DNA of 45,294 nucleotides, taken from contig JAJQCZ010000064.1 of the NCBI GenBank assembly GCA_021202465.1, forward strand, positions 1 to 45,294, written 5' to 3'. The notes beneath the pieces were generated by a model, which ran no database searches, was not told where the DNA came from, and saw only the letters and a list, made by a program, of their open reading frames with translations. Shown one piece after another: positions 1-9,112 of this stretch. Origin of the DNA: Lachnospiraceae bacterium. GTDB taxonomy: Bacteria; Bacillota; Clostridia; Lachnospirales; Lachnospiraceae. Made by a program: the position numbers and the translations under genes. Numbering within the stretch: position 1 is the stretch's first letter; the number at the start of each line of letters is the position of its first letter.

Positions 1-591
1 CCGCATTGTAACAAACCGCTGGCTCGGTCTGCCTATCTTTGCTCTGGTCATGCTGGTCGTTTACTATATATCCGTCACGACTGTCGGCAGCTGGGTCACG
101 GACTGGACAAACGATGTGTTTGTCGGGGAGTGGATTCAGGCTCCTGTGGAAGCATTTCTGACGAATGTCGGCTGTGCGGACTGGCTGACAGGACTGATCT
201 GTGAGGGTATTATCGGCGGTGTCGGCGCTATGCTGGGCTTCATGCCGCAGATGTTTATTCTGTTCTTCTTCCTGGCCATCCTGGAGGATTGTGGATACAT
301 GGCCCGTATCGCTTTCGTGATGGACAGGGTATTCCGTAAATTCGGTCTGTCTGGCAAGTCCTTTATCCCTATGCTGATCGGCACCGGCTGCGGTCTGCCC
401 GGCATTATGGCTGCCCGTACCATGTTTCCTTGCTGATTTATCAGTTCGGTTCTCTGTTTACCGGAGGCGGCTTTACAGTGGGAACGGTTGCCGCGATCGT
501 CGTTCTGGCCTTTATCCTCTATATGCTGTTCCGGCCGGGGTACAAGCCTGCGAGCGATAAAAAGAGCGTCCTGAACGCCGCTGCAAAGTAA
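1..591 (+). pseudogene. feoB: Ferrous iron transporter FeoB, 3' part with internal deletion and frameshift
   Basis: The reading frame is open from the left edge (frame of position 2) and runs through the FeoB membrane core: [21 protein letters not shown], the Gate-like block [29 protein letters not shown], then [23 protein letters not shown]. In intact FeoB this is followed by about 200 more residues (ENERDRR-type segment, second Gate motif, several helices). Here the frame hits TGA at 434-436 right after AARTM. The true FeoB C-terminus resumes in another frame from about 424: [15 protein letters not shown], a last helix and a Lys-rich tail ending at TAA 589-591. So an internal block is missing and the two ends are out of frame. 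The protein would lack half its permease domain and is probably non-functional. A real deletion or an assembly collapse would look the same here. Confidence 0.88.
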
Positions 592-613
592 GGAACGTCA
601 GGAGGCGCACTTT

Positions 614-781
614 ATGGAATGGATCATGGATAATCTGGCAACGATCATCGTCGGGCTGCTTTTGCTGACAGCCGTCATCCTTGCCATATGCAGACTGATA
701 CGGAACCACAGAAACGGCAAATGCAGCGGTGGCTGCCCCGGCTGTTCTCTTGCCGGAAAGTGCTCTCATTCAAAGCAGTAG
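614..781 (+). CDS. FeoB-associated Cys-rich membrane peptide
   Basis: A 55-residue protein beginning MEWIMDNLATIIVG, with one N-terminal membrane helix (about residues 8-26, LATIIVGLLLLTAVILAIC), a basic stretch (RLIRNHRNGK) and a Cys-rich tail GKCSGGCPGCSLAGKC (four Cys). This is the layout of the FeoB-associated Cys-rich membrane protein family, normally encoded directly behind feoB in Clostridia. Its role is unproven; iron handling near the FeoB exit is the usual suggestion. The RBS is AGGAGGC at 600-606, 22 bp after the feoB stop. Its frame is intact although feoB is broken. Confidence 0.85.
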   Translation: MEWIMDNLATIIVGLLLLTAVILAICRLIRNHRNGKCSGGCPGCSLAGKCSHSKQ

Positions 782-883
782 TGTTTGATTCAGTTTGTTC
801 ATGCGGTTTTTTTCCTTTTTTAGTAGCATATTTTTCGGCAAAATGAAAACGATGGCCTGCAACAGGGCACACCGCATAAATCA

Positions 884-919
884 GAGCCGCCCACTGGCCA
901 GATGGCCAGCGGGCGGCTC
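884..919. terminator. Stem-loop between feoB tail and pyrG
   Basis: Arms 884-899 and 904-919 (GAGCCGCCC...GGGCGGCTC) pair over 16 bp with one A-C mismatch around a 4-nt loop (AGAT). It lies 18 bp beyond the pyrG stop on the minus strand. The following minus-strand bases (TGATTTAT) make only a weak U tract, so termination is likely but not certain. It could serve transcripts from both sides. Confidence 0.6.
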
Positions 920-936
920 TTCGCAGTGCGTAAAAT

Positions 937-2541
937 CTATCGGTCCATCTTCAGTGACGCCTCGACAAAGCCGAGGAACAGCGGATGAGGCCGGTTGGGG
1001 CGGGATTTGAGCTCCGGATGGCCTTGGGTGCCGATGAAGAAGGGATGGTCGGGCAGCTCGATCATTTCTACGATCTTTCCGTCGGGGGAGATGCCGGAGA
1101 GCGTCATGCCGTTGGCCTGGAGGACGTCGCGGAAGGCGTTGTTGACCTCATAGCGGTGGCGGTGTCTCTCGTGGATCAGTTCCTGGCCGTAGAGCTGGTA
1201 GGCTTTGGAGTTCTTGTCCAGAATGCAGGGGTAGGAGCCCAGGCGCAGGGTGCCGCCGAGGTCTGTGACGCCGTCCTGGTCGGGCATCAGGTGGATGACC
1301 GGATGGGTGGTGTCGGGGTTCAGCTCAACGCTGTCGGCATCCTCGAAGCCGATGACGTCGCGGGCGAATTCCACGATGGACAGCTGCATGCCCAGGCACA
1401 GACCCAGCAGGGGGATGCGGTTCTCCCGGGCGTAGCGGATGGCGAGGATCTTGCCGTCGATGCCGCGGTCGCCGAAGCCGCCGGGAATCAGGATGCCGGA
1501 GACGTCCCCGAGGAGGGTATTCACGGTGTCTTTGGTCACATCCTCGGACTCGATCCATTTGATGCGGACCTTGGCGCCGCAGGCGTTGCCGGCGTGGCGC
1601 AGGGCTTCCACTACACTGATATAGGCGTCATGAAGCGCTGTATATTTGCCGACCAGGGCCACGCAGACCTCGCGGGTGCGGTTCTTCCAGGCCTCCACCA
1701 TGTCCTTCCATTCCTGCAGATCGGGTTCCGGGCAGGGCAGGTCGAGGCATTCGCAGGCCACCTCGGCCAGATGCTCCTTCTCCATGGCCAGCGGGATTTC
1801 GTAGAGGATCGGGTAATCCAGGTTCTGGATGACGTGGGTTACGGGCACATTGCAGAAGAGGGAGATCTTCTCCTTGATGCCCTGATCCATGGGATGCTCT
1901 GTGCGGCAGACAATGATGTCAGGCTGGATGCCCATGCCCTGCAGATCCTTGACGCTGGCCTGGGTGGGCTTGGTCTTCATCTCGCTGGAGGCCTTCAGGA
2001 AGGGGATGAGCGTGACGTGGATCAGCATGGCGTTGTGCGGGCCCACCTCGTGCATGAACTGACGGATGGCTTCCAGGAAGGGCTGGCTCTCGATGTCGCC
2101 CACAGTGCCGCCCACCTCGATAATGGCGATCTCCGTCTGCTCAGCGTGATCATTGGCATAGAAACGGCTCTTGATCTCGTTGGTGATGTGGGGAATGACC
2201 TGCACGGTGCCTCCTCCGAAATCGCCGCGGCGCTCCTTGGAGAGGACGGACCAGTAGACCTTGCCGGTGGTCACATTGGAATTTTTAGTCAGGTTTTCAT
2301 CGATAAACCGCTCGTAATGTCCCAGGTCGAGGTCGGTCTCCGCGCCGTCGTCGGTGACGAAGACTTCCCCGTGCTGCACCGGGTTCATCGTGCCTGGGTC
2401 GATGTTGATGTAGGGATCAAACTTCTGCATGGTGACCTTGTAGCCGCGGGCTTTCAGCAGGCGGCCCAGAGAGGCAGCTGTGATGCCCTTCCCCAGGCCG
2501 GAGACGACGCCGCCTGTGACAAATACGTACTTTACCGACAT
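937..2541 (-). CDS. pyrG: CTP synthase
   Basis: A 534-residue protein, the normal length for CTP synthase, which makes CTP from UTP, ATP and glutamine-derived ammonia. The synthetase domain opens with [20 protein letters not shown] (P-loop) and [15 protein letters not shown]. The C-terminal class I glutamine amidotransferase has the nucleophile Cys in GLCLGMQ and the His-Glu pair in GTQGHPE. RBS GGAGGATG lies just before the ATG. It is divergent from ftsH across 207 bp. No obvious GGGC-type reiterative start (used for pyrG control in Bacillus) was found in the short leader, so that mode of control is not supported here. Confidence 0.97.
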   Translation of the reverse strand: MSVKYVFVTGGVVSGLGKGITAASLGRLLKARGYKVTMQKFDPYINIDPGTMNPVQHGEVFVTDDGAETDLDLGHYERFIDENLTKNSNVTTGKVYWSVLSKERRGDFGGGTVQVIPHITNEIKSRFYANDHAEQTEIAIIEVGGTVGDIESQPFLEAIRQFMHEVGPHNAMLIHVTLIPFLKASSEMKTKPTQASVKDLQGMGIQPDIIVCRTEHPMDQGIKEKISLFCNVPVTHVIQNLDYPILYEIPLAMEKEHLAEVACECLDLPCPEPDLQEWKDMVEAWKNRTREVCVALVGKYTALHDAYISVVEALRHAGNACGAKVRIKWIESEDVTKDTVNTLLGDVSGILIPGGFGDRGIDGKILAIRYARENRIPLLGLCLGMQLSIVEFARDVIGFEDADSVELNPDTTHPVIHLMPDQDGVTDLGGTLRLGSYPCILDKNSKAYQLYGQELIHERHRHRYEVNNAFRDVLQANGMTLSGISPDGKIVEMIELPDHPFFIGTQGHPELKSRPNRPHPLFLGFVEASLKMDR

Positions 2542-2672
2542 GAATACATCCTCCTCGTATGGCGCTCAAATTCTTCAATAACAAGTATCCAGTATATAAT
2601 ACTTCATCCGCAAAATCCAGAACGTTTTGTAAAAAATTCATAGATTTTCATGAAAACTTCCGAATCTGTTGC

Positions 2673-2701
2673 TTGATTTATCACCAGAGGGACCTTATAC
2701 T
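2673..2701 (+). promoter_or_regulatory. ftsH promoter
   Basis: TTGATT (2673-2678), 17-bp spacer, TATACT (2696-2701): a sigma-A type promoter giving a leader of about 40 nt before the ftsH ATG at 2749. Confidence 0.7.
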
Positions 2702-2748
2702 ATACTCACGTGCGTTCTCTGTACGTAAGAGAAGGAGATAAAACCTGC

Positions 2749-4791
2749 ATGGATAATAATACAAATCGAAATCAGAATCAGAATCAAAATCAGAATCAAA
2801 ACGATCCCAAGAAGCCAAGTTTTATGCAGATGGTGGCCGTGGCCATGATCACGCTGTTCTGCGTTTCCCTGATCAGCCGTTATTCCAGTACGGCGAATTC
2901 CACAGAGTTGACGTACAATGAGCTGATGCAGGTCATTCAGACGGAGAATGTTGAGAGCGTCGTGATCAATGAGACGTACAATAAGATCACGGTGACGATC
3001 AAGCCCTCCGAGACCAGCGATTATACGGAGGAATATTATTCGGCAATCGTGGGCGATGAGGTTGAGGAGATCAAGGAGATTCTGGCGAACCGGGATGATA
3101 TCGAACTGTCGGGGACGGTGATCGAGCAGACCTCCTGGCTGACGGAGCTGCTGATTTACATGATCCCTGTGCTCCTGGTCTGGGGCATCTTCATATACAT
3201 GATGAGAAGGAGCGGCGGCGCCGGCGGCGGCATCATGGGTGTCGGCAAGAGCAATGCCAAGATGTACATGCAGAAGGAGACCGGCGTGACGTTCCAGGAT
3301 GTGGCCGGACAGGATGAGGCGGAGGAGTCTCTGGTGGAGATCGTGGATTTCCTGCACAATCCGGGGAAATATTCGGAGATCGGCGCCAAGCTGCCGAAGG
3401 GCGCTCTTCTGGTGGGCCCTCCCGGCACCGGCAAGACGCTGCTGGCGAAGGCTGTGGCCGGTGAGGCCAAGGTGCCGTTTTTCAGTCTGGCGGGCTCTGA
3501 TTTCGTGGAAATGTTCGTCGGCGTGGGTGCTTCAAGAGTGCGCGACCTGTTCAAGCAGGCGCAGCAGCATGCTCCCTGTATTATTTTCATTGATGAGATC
3601 GACGCCATCGGCAAGAGCCGTGATACGCGCTTCGGCGGCAACGACGAGCGCGAGCAGACGCTGAACCAGCTGCTGTCCGAGATGGACGGGTTCGATTCCA
3701 ACAAGGGTGTGTTTATCCTCGCGGCCACCAACCGGCCGGAGGTGCTGGATCCGGCCCTGACCCGGCCCGGCCGTCTGGACCGGCGGATCATCGTGGACAA
3801 GCCGGATCTGAAGGGCCGTGTCGCCGTGCTGCAGGTTCATGCCAAGAATGTGCATATGGATGACTCGGTGAATCTGGAGGAGATCGCGTTGGCTACCTCC
3901 GGCGCCGTGGGTTCTGACCTGGCGAATATGATCAATGAGGCAGCGATTCTGGCGGTAAAGAACAAGCGCCGCTATGTGACGCAGGCCGACCTGTTCGAAT
4001 CGGTGGAGGTTGTCATCGCCGGTAAGGAGAAGAAGGACCGCATCATGAACGACCGCGATAAGCGGATGGTTGCCTATCATGAGGTGGGACATGCTCTCGT
4101 CATGGCGCTGCAGAAGGACGCGGAGCCGGTGCAGAAGATTACCATCGTGCCCCGGACCATGGGTTCTCTGGGCTATGTGATGCAGACGCCCGAGGAGGAG
4201 AAGTTCCTTATGACCAAGGCAGAGCTGGAGGCGGAGCTGGTCAGTCTGCTGGCCGGACGCGCTTCGGAGGAGATCTTCTTTGACTCTGTTTCGACCGGCG
4301 CTTCCAACGACATTGAGAAGGCGACGAAGATCGCCCACTCCATGGTGACCCGCTACGGCATGAGCGAGGAATTCGGCCTGATGGGGCTGGAGACTGTTGA
4401 GGGTCAGTATCTGGATGGCCGCTCGGTGCTCAACTGCGGCGACGCTACGGCGGCGAAGATCGACGATGTGGTGGAAGAGATGCTGAAGACCGCCTATGAG
4501 AAGGCGAAGAAGATTCTCTCGGAGAATAAGGATGCCATGCACCGCATTGCGGATTACCTGATCAAGCGCGAGACCATCACCGGCAAGGAATTCATGAAGC
4601 TGCTCCATGAGGTGCAGGAGGATCGCCACCGCTGGGAGGAGAACGCCCGGCTGACGCAGGCGAATCAGGCAGCGGAGGCAGGCGGACAGCCCGCGGTGAA
4701 TCCGGATGCTCCGAACGTGAACGACAGCGAAGGGACCGGAGAGGCCGCAAAGGGCGACAATCCGGGGAATCCGGGAGAGCACGTTTTGTAA
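2749..4791 (+). CDS. ftsH: ATP-dependent zinc metalloprotease FtsH
   Basis: A 680-residue membrane AAA+ protease that extracts and degrades membrane and soluble proteins. It has a cytoplasmic N-tail, helix 1 at about 26-44, an extracytoplasmic domain, helix 2 at about 132-152, Walker A GPPGTGKT (223-230), Walker B IIFIDEID (278-285), the second region of homology around [21 protein letters not shown], and the zinc motif HEVGH (444-448). The ATG at 2749 is chosen over the upstream GTG at 2710 because AAGGAG (2732-2737) precedes it and because the promoter -10 is at 2696-2701. The N-tail is unusual: five tandem Asn-Gln pairs encoded by a hexanucleotide repeat. The C-tail is Gly/Pro/Asn-rich and disordered-looking. 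Confidence 0.97.
   Translation: MDNNTNRNQNQNQNQNQNDPKKPSFMQMVAVAMITLFCVSLISRYSSTANSTELTYNELMQVIQTENVESVVINETYNKITVTIKPSETSDYTEEYYSAIVGDEVEEIKEILANRDDIELSGTVIEQTSWLTELLIYMIPVLLVWGIFIYMMRRSGGAGGGIMGVGKSNAKMYMQKETGVTFQDVAGQDEAEESLVEIVDFLHNPGKYSEIGAKLPKGALLVGPPGTGKTLLAKAVAGEAKVPFFSLAGSDFVEMFVGVGASRVRDLFKQAQQHAPCIIFIDEIDAIGKSRDTRFGGNDEREQTLNQLLSEMDGFDSNKGVFILAATNRPEVLDPALTRPGRLDRRIIVDKPDLKGRVAVLQVHAKNVHMDDSVNLEEIALATSGAVGSDLANMINEAAILAVKNKRRYVTQADLFESVEVVIAGKEKKDRIMNDRDKRMVAYHEVGHALVMALQKDAEPVQKITIVPRTMGSLGYVMQTPEEEKFLMTKAELEAELVSLLAGRASEEIFFDSVSTGASNDIEKATKIAHSMVTRYGMSEEFGLMGLETVEGQYLDGRSVLNCGDATAAKIDDVVEEMLKTAYEKAKKILSENKDAMHRIADYLIKRETITGKEFMKLLHEVQEDRHRWEENARLTQANQAAEAGGQPAVNPDAPNVNDSEGTGEAAKGDNPGNPGEHVL
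2770..2799 (+). repeat. Hexanucleotide tandem repeat AATCAR x5 in ftsH
   Basis: Five consecutive AATCAG/AATCAA units encode (Asn-Gln)5 at residues 8-17 of FtsH. Unit changes keep the frame, so repeat number could vary without breaking the gene. Confidence 0.85.
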
Positions 4792-4813
4792 GACACCGTC
4801 AATTCGTAAAAAT

Positions 4814-4865
4814 AAAAAAGACACTTTTCTGTGCAAATGAGGAGCACGGAAGAGTGTCTTTTTTG
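4814..4865. terminator. Bidirectional terminator between ftsH and the AraC gene
   Basis: Arms 4814-4834 (AAAAAAGACAC...) and 4844-4864 (...GTGTCTTTTTT) pair with two mismatches around a 9-nt loop. The plus strand ends in T6; the A-run on the other side gives a U-run on the minus strand. It therefore suits both convergent genes. Confidence 0.88.
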
Positions 4866-4955
4866 TGCCGGTTTTTCTGATTTTTATGTTTCACTTTATC
4901 CGGTGGGAACGGTTGTTGACCAGGCAGTCAGCGCTGCCGGCTGGCTTCCCCGCGT

Positions 4956-5843
4956 TTAAAAGTTGTCGGCAATCAGCTTGTCGGTCTGTTCCTGCTGAAT
5001 CTTCTGGCGGAATTCCGCAGGAGTATATCCGATCTGCTCCCGGAACAGCTTGGTGAAGTGCGCCTGATTCTGGTAACCGACCGTATAGGTGATATCGGCG
5101 ATGCTCATATTGGTCTTCTGCAGGAGAATGATGGCCGAGGTGATGCGGAAATAAATGATGTAGTTGATGGGTGAGAGCCCGCAGGACTTCTTGAAGAGCC
5201 GGTTGAGGTGTACCGGACTGATGCCAAAGCGGTGGGAAAGCGTATCCAGGGTAAGTTTTTCGTCATAGTGCTCAGCAATATAGGTCAGTACATCCTGAAT
5301 CATGATCCGGGAGCGGGTGACAGGCGTGATGTGGTGATCGAGCGCGACCTGCCGGATGCGCATAAGCATCCCGTAGAGAATGGCCTGAAAGGTGGCGTCA
5401 GCGCAGTTGTCGGAGGCGTCGAGCTGCCGCCGCAGCGCCTGACAGCCGGAGAGGAGGAAGGAGAAATCCTCCTCCAGCGGGATGACGGAGCAGTCGAGCT
5501 CCCGGAAAAAGACGGCCAGTTCACAGTCATCACGGTCAGTGGGAATGCCCAGACTGTAGTAGCACAGCGGATCGCTCTCCTCACTGGAATAATAGTGGAG
5601 AATCTTGGGCGGAACGATGCAGACATAGCCCCGATGCAGAGGAATCTTCTGATTCCCGACGTTGAGGAAGCCGTGTCCCGACTGGATGAAGACCAGCTCA
5701 GCGGAGTGCTGGTGAAGGTGCCAGAAAAAGTACCAGTTGGGAATATAATCCATATAGCTGAAATGATGGATGGCCGCGAAGGGCGGCGGCAGCGGGTTGC
5801 TTCCCGCGTTCTGAGGCGGCTCGCGAAAATCAATGTTCCACAT
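4956..5843 (-). CDS. AraC-family transcriptional regulator
   Basis: A 295-residue protein with an N-terminal cupin-like sensing domain (HLHQHSAELVFIQSGHG..., about 45-150) and a C-terminal double helix-turn-helix (about 195-290): IAEHYDEKLTLDTLSHRFGIS, HLNRLFKK, and the AraC signature around IADITYTVGYQNQAHFTKLFREQIGYTPAEFR. The start MWNIDFREPP is preferred over one 27 codons upstream because GGGAG lies 9 nt before it and because the upstream start would fall on top of the TATAAT box. It is divergent from the permease-tannase pair, so it probably controls them in response to a small ligand (inference). Confidence 0.92.
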   Translation of the reverse strand: MWNIDFREPPQNAGSNPLPPPFAAIHHFSYMDYIPNWYFFWHLHQHSAELVFIQSGHGFLNVGNQKIPLHRGYVCIVPPKILHYYSSEESDPLCYYSLGIPTDRDDCELAVFFRELDCSVIPLEEDFSFLLSGCQALRRQLDASDNCADATFQAILYGMLMRIRQVALDHHITPVTRSRIMIQDVLTYIAEHYDEKLTLDTLSHRFGISPVHLNRLFKKSCGLSPINYIIYFRITSAIILLQKTNMSIADITYTVGYQNQAHFTKLFREQIGYTPAEFRQKIQQEQTDKLIADNF

Positions 5844-5888
5844 AAGTTTATCTCCCTGGTGTATAAAAATGAAAGTCGTCACATCCTG

Positions 5889-5917
5889 ATTATAATATTT
5901 CGGGAAGGAAATGGCAA
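5889..5917 (-). promoter_or_regulatory. Promoter of the AraC regulator gene
   Basis: On the minus strand: TTGCCA (5917-5912), 17-bp spacer, TATAAT (5894-5889). Transcription would start near 5882, about 40 nt before the ATG at 5843. Confidence 0.75.
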
Positions 5918-6021
5918 GATACAATCGGGAAATGAAAGGATTGCAATAAAATAACCTCTTATAAAGGGGGAAATACTGAGGAAAAGGAAAGAATTGAAAT
6001 AGGTCGTGGAAGCATAGATAA

Positions 6022-6051
6022 TTGAAAATGTCAAAAAGAATGTGATATCCT
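6022..6051 (+). promoter_or_regulatory. Promoter of the permease-tannase operon
   Basis: TTGAAA (6022-6027), 18-bp spacer, TATCCT (6046-6051). The -35 overlaps one of two AATTGAAA direct repeats, as expected if the AraC protein binds upstream and contacts polymerase. The -10 is weak, consistent with an activated promoter. Confidence 0.5.
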
Positions 6052-6173
6052 CTTTATGAAGGCAGAGGGAGGTGTACAGCCCGTATGCTGGAACGGGGGA
6101 AGGGCGGATCGGGCGGAGAGACCAACGCTGTAGCCGCCCTGCAGCCCACTATTACAATAGGAGGAGAAACTCA

Positions 6174-7454
6174 ATGACATTTCAAATGGTTTTAGTGTTG
6201 CTGGTCTTCGTATTTATCTGCGTGTCGATCAGCTCGAGCAAAATCCCCACTGAACTGGGATGCCTTGCATCGATTACAGTTCTCTGGCTGGCCGGTATCC
6301 TCAGCACAGATGAGGCCTGGGGCAACTTCGTAGGAAACACGGTGATCTCCATGATCGGTATGATCATCCTGGGCGGTGCCCTGCAGAAAACAAGTCTGCT
6401 GGGAATGATTGCCAACGCGCTGACCAAAATGAAGGGCGGAGACCGCGTGATGGTGGCGGCCGCCATGCTGTTCCCCTTCCTGATGTGTCAGTTCACCGGT
6501 TCCACGGTGGCTCTGATCGTCTGCCTGCCTCTGCTGGGGAAAATGGCGGAGACTTCCCGTGTACCGAAGGCACGACTGATCTTACCCGCTGCGCTGGGTG
6601 CTCAGCTGGGAATCGGCTTCTTCCCGATCGGCATGAGCACCGTTCTCTTCCTGCAGAAGAATGAATTCCTGACGAATCTGGGCAGCAGTGAGTCCATGAA
6701 GATCTACGATATCTGCCTGTCCCGTATTCCCGGCGCTGTCATCGCCATGCTCTTTGTCATCCTGATCGGCTATAAGCTGCTGCCCAAGGGAGACGATGTG
6801 GTCATCGTCGAAGATGCGCGGATGGAGTCCAAGCTGACCTCGGATCTTCCCAAGTGGAAAGAGAATGCGGTGTATGTGATTTTCGTGGTGGCCATGGTTG
6901 CGATGTTCTTTAATGATACGCTGGGTCTTACCGCGGGTCAGATCTCTGTGGTTGCGGCTCTGGCGGTCGTGATCCTCGGCGTCATGGACGGCAAGGATGT
7001 CACGGGCGGTCTGATTCACAGCCCGGTCGTCATGGTGGCCTGCATGCTGTCTCTGGCGACGGCGCTGACGAACAGCGGCGCGGCGGATCTGATCTCGACC
7101 GCGATTGGCAATCTCATTGGTTCTGCAAACAACATGACGATCGTCGTGGCTGCTTTCTTCCTGATCTGCTCCATCCTGACGCAGTTCATGGAGAACGGCG
7201 GTCTGGTCAATGTACTGACACCTCTGGCGATTCTGGCCTGCATGAACAGCGGCATCAGTGCTCTGCCTGTTATCTGTGCTCTGGAGCTGTCCTCCATCAC
7301 GGCCATCATGACTCCCATGGCCTCCGGTACGGCGGCTGCCGCCTTCGGCGCCGGGAAATATTCCATCAAGGATGCCGTAAAGTTCGGCCTTCCGGTGGTG
7401 ATCATCGAGATGATCGTGTCCGTAATCTGGATGCCGATCTACTTCGGATTCTAG
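6174..7454 (+). CDS. SLC13 / ArsB-NhaD-type permease
   Basis: A 426-residue very hydrophobic protein with about ten to twelve membrane segments. It has the two-repeat look of the ion-transporter (DASS/CitMHS/ArsB-NhaD) superfamily: PTELGCLASITVLWLAGILS, a reentrant-like FTGSTVALIVCLPLLG block in the first half and TQFMENGGLVNVLTPLAI plus SSITAIMTPMASGTAAAAFGAG in the second. Members move dicarboxylates, citrate or other organic anions with Na+ or H+. The start MTFQMVLV has AGGAGGAG 9 nt upstream; an upstream in-frame GTG would add 34 unlike residues. It is followed after 81 bp by the tannase, so a gallate or related phenolic acid is a reasonable substrate guess (inference). Confidence 0.85.
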   Translation: MTFQMVLVLLVFVFICVSISSSKIPTELGCLASITVLWLAGILSTDEAWGNFVGNTVISMIGMIILGGALQKTSLLGMIANALTKMKGGDRVMVAAAMLFPFLMCQFTGSTVALIVCLPLLGKMAETSRVPKARLILPAALGAQLGIGFFPIGMSTVLFLQKNEFLTNLGSSESMKIYDICLSRIPGAVIAMLFVILIGYKLLPKGDDVVIVEDARMESKLTSDLPKWKENAVYVIFVVAMVAMFFNDTLGLTAGQISVVAALAVVILGVMDGKDVTGGLIHSPVVMVACMLSLATALTNSGAADLISTAIGNLIGSANNMTIVVAAFFLICSILTQFMENGGLVNVLTPLAILACMNSGISALPVICALELSSITAIMTPMASGTAAAAFGAGKYSIKDAVKFGLPVVIIEMIVSVIWMPIYFGF

Positions 7455-7535
7455 GAACCTGTCAACCGCTGCCTGTCTTACGGGGCAGGATTTCCATGCC
7501 GGATTGATTCGGATGGGGAAGGATGTATTGAGATA

Positions 7536-8963
7536 ATGAATGATAGCTTGAAATGGAAACCTGACAGCGGCCAGACGGAGACTCTGGAGCTGAAAGGGCA
7601 GTCTGTTACATACCGGGCCTTTCGGAATATTCCCTATGTGGAACATCCGGTTTGCCCGGAGCATCAGAAGATGAACATCTTCGTGCCGGAAGAGTATTTC
7701 CGCGGCGAAAGTGTCAACGGCCTGACCGCGGAGACGGCGCCGATCTTCCTGCCCAATGCGGTGGGCGCCTATGCTGCCGGACGGGCGGATGCACCGGGAA
7801 TGAATTTCCGGTCCTGGGGCCGGGATCAGATCAACGCCCTGTTTGTGGCCCTGCAGAAGGGCTTCGTGGTGGCGGCGCCGGCCAGCCGCGGACGTAACTC
7901 CGTGAAGGAAAGCGGCGAGACGGCCGGGGCCGCGCCGGCCTGTATCGTCGATCTCAAGGCGGCGGTCCGTTTCCTGCGGCACAACCGCGACGTGATTCCG
8001 GGAAATACAGAGCGCATCATCAGCGACGGCACCAGTGCCGGCGGCGCCCTGTCCGCCCTGCTGGGAGTCAGTGGGAACAGTCCCGACTATGAGCCGTACC
8101 TGCAGGAGATCGGCGCCGCCGAAGAACGGGATGATATCTTCGCAGCCATCTGCTTTTGCCCGATCATGAATCTGGAGCATGCGGATATGGCCTATGAGTG
8201 GCTGCTGGAGGGATTGAATGATTATCACTCTCTTCGTTTTCGCGTGAATGAAGAGGGAACTGTGATCGGCGAACCCTATGCGGGAACTCTGACGCCGGAG
8301 CAGGAGCAGGCGTCCCGGGAGCTGCGTGCCATGTTCGTGGAGTATGTGAACGGTCTGTATCTGTGCGTGAACGGAACGCAGGAACTTTCGCTGGACGCGC
8401 AGGGTGACGGCACATTTAAAGACAACCTGGTACGCTATCTGATGGCCTCCGCGCAGAGAGCGCTGGATGCGGGGGCGGATCTTTCTGCCGCACCGTATGT
8501 TACGGTAAAAGACGGTCAGGTGACAGGCTTTGACCTGCGGGCGCATATGGAGCGGCTGCAGAGAATGAAACCGGTCCCGGCCTTTGACGACTGGGATGGC
8601 ATCTCCGCAGAGAATGAACTCTTCCAGACGGAGACGGAGCGCTTCCGGCACTTTACGGAGTTCGGGCTGGCTCATGATACGGGTGGAAGAAGTTTGGCGG
8701 AACCGGAGCTCATCCGTGCCATGAATCCCATGGAGTACGCGGACGGACAGAACTCTGATGTGGCGCGGCATTTCCGGATTCGTTACGGAACGACGGACTG
8801 CCATACCTCCTGGGCGATTCCCATGATCTTCGCGGAGACGCTGAAACAGAAGGATCCCTCGCTGGATGTGGATTTCCAGCTGGCCTGGGATAAATCACAC
8901 TGCGGCGATTACGACATGGACGACATGTTTGCCTGGGCGAAAGAGATCGCACTGGGTGAGTGA
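7536..8963 (+). CDS. Subtype B tannase (tannin acyl hydrolase)
   Basis: A 475-residue alpha/beta hydrolase matching bacterial subtype B tannases in length and motifs. It shows NIPYVEHPV near residue 31, MNIFVPEEYF, APIFLPN, and VDLKAAVRFLRHN. The nucleophile is Ser167 in GTSAGG (165-170); Asp421 (RYGTTDCHTS) and His455 (WDKSHCGDYD) complete a triad at nearly the same spacing as the Lactobacillus plantarum enzyme (S163, D419, H451, from memory). Such enzymes cleave gallate esters in gallotannins and catechin gallates. No signal peptide is seen, so it should act in the cytoplasm and need uptake of small gallate esters. RBS is modest (AAGGA, 12 nt upstream). The gene follows the permease and ends just before a stem-loop at 8968-8985. 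Confidence 0.9.
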   Translation: MNDSLKWKPDSGQTETLELKGQSVTYRAFRNIPYVEHPVCPEHQKMNIFVPEEYFRGESVNGLTAETAPIFLPNAVGAYAAGRADAPGMNFRSWGRDQINALFVALQKGFVVAAPASRGRNSVKESGETAGAAPACIVDLKAAVRFLRHNRDVIPGNTERIISDGTSAGGALSALLGVSGNSPDYEPYLQEIGAAEERDDIFAAICFCPIMNLEHADMAYEWLLEGLNDYHSLRFRVNEEGTVIGEPYAGTLTPEQEQASRELRAMFVEYVNGLYLCVNGTQELSLDAQGDGTFKDNLVRYLMASAQRALDAGADLSAAPYVTVKDGQVTGFDLRAHMERLQRMKPVPAFDDWDGISAENELFQTETERFRHFTEFGLAHDTGGRSLAEPELIRAMNPMEYADGQNSDVARHFRIRYGTTDCHTSWAIPMIFAETLKQKDPSLDVDFQLAWDKSHCGDYDMDDMFAWAKEIALGE

Positions 8964-8967
8964 ACCG

Positions 8968-8985
8968 GCGATCTTTTCAGATCGC
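8968..8985. other. Short perfect stem-loop behind the tannase gene
   Basis: GCGATCT (8968-8974), loop TTTC, AGATCGC (8979-8985), starting 5 bp after the tannase stop. It lacks a T tract, so it may protect the 3' end of the mRNA rather than terminate; the real terminator is at 9043. Confidence 0.5.
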
Positions 8986-9042
8986 GGAGACACGTCTATA
9001 TCCTGATGAATGACAACTGACGACTTTTCGTTTTTCAGCGAC

Positions 9043-9074
9043 GCCCCCGGGAGCTCCTCCCCGGGGGCTTTTTT
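9043..9074 (+). terminator. Intrinsic terminator of the tannase operon
   Basis: GCCCCCGGG (9043-9051) pairs with CCCGGGGGC (9060-9068) and is followed by T6 (9069-9074). This is a classic rho-independent terminator. Confidence 0.92.
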
Positions 9075-9076
9075 CG

Positions 9077-9105
9077 TTGAGAATCCCGGCAAAAAGCGGT
9101 ATACT
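9077..9105 (+). promoter_or_regulatory. uvrC promoter, predicted leaderless
   Basis: TTGAGA (9077-9082), 17-bp spacer, TATACT (9100-9105). Seven bases further is 9112-9113, which is the A of the uvrC ATG. No ribosome binding site separates promoter and start codon. Confidence 0.75.
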
Positions 9106-9112
9106 GTTCAGT

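Larger units (their letters stand above)
5844..6173. other. 330-bp divergent regulatory region (AraC gene / permease)
   Basis: There is no gene here. It holds the two divergent promoters annotated separately, a pair of direct repeats AATTGAAA (5992-5999 and 6020-6027) of which the second covers the permease -35, and a leader of roughly 115 nt ahead of the permease. The rest shows nothing recognisable. Confidence 0.6.

Noticed and set aside
985-2643. A 552-codon plus-strand frame opposite pyrG
   Set aside because: Antisense shadow of a GC-rich gene; no family motifs, no RBS, and pyrG is unmistakable.
6582-8804. A 740-codon minus-strand frame across the permease and tannase
   Set aside because: His/Arg/Gln-rich shadow composition spanning two real genes of the other strand.
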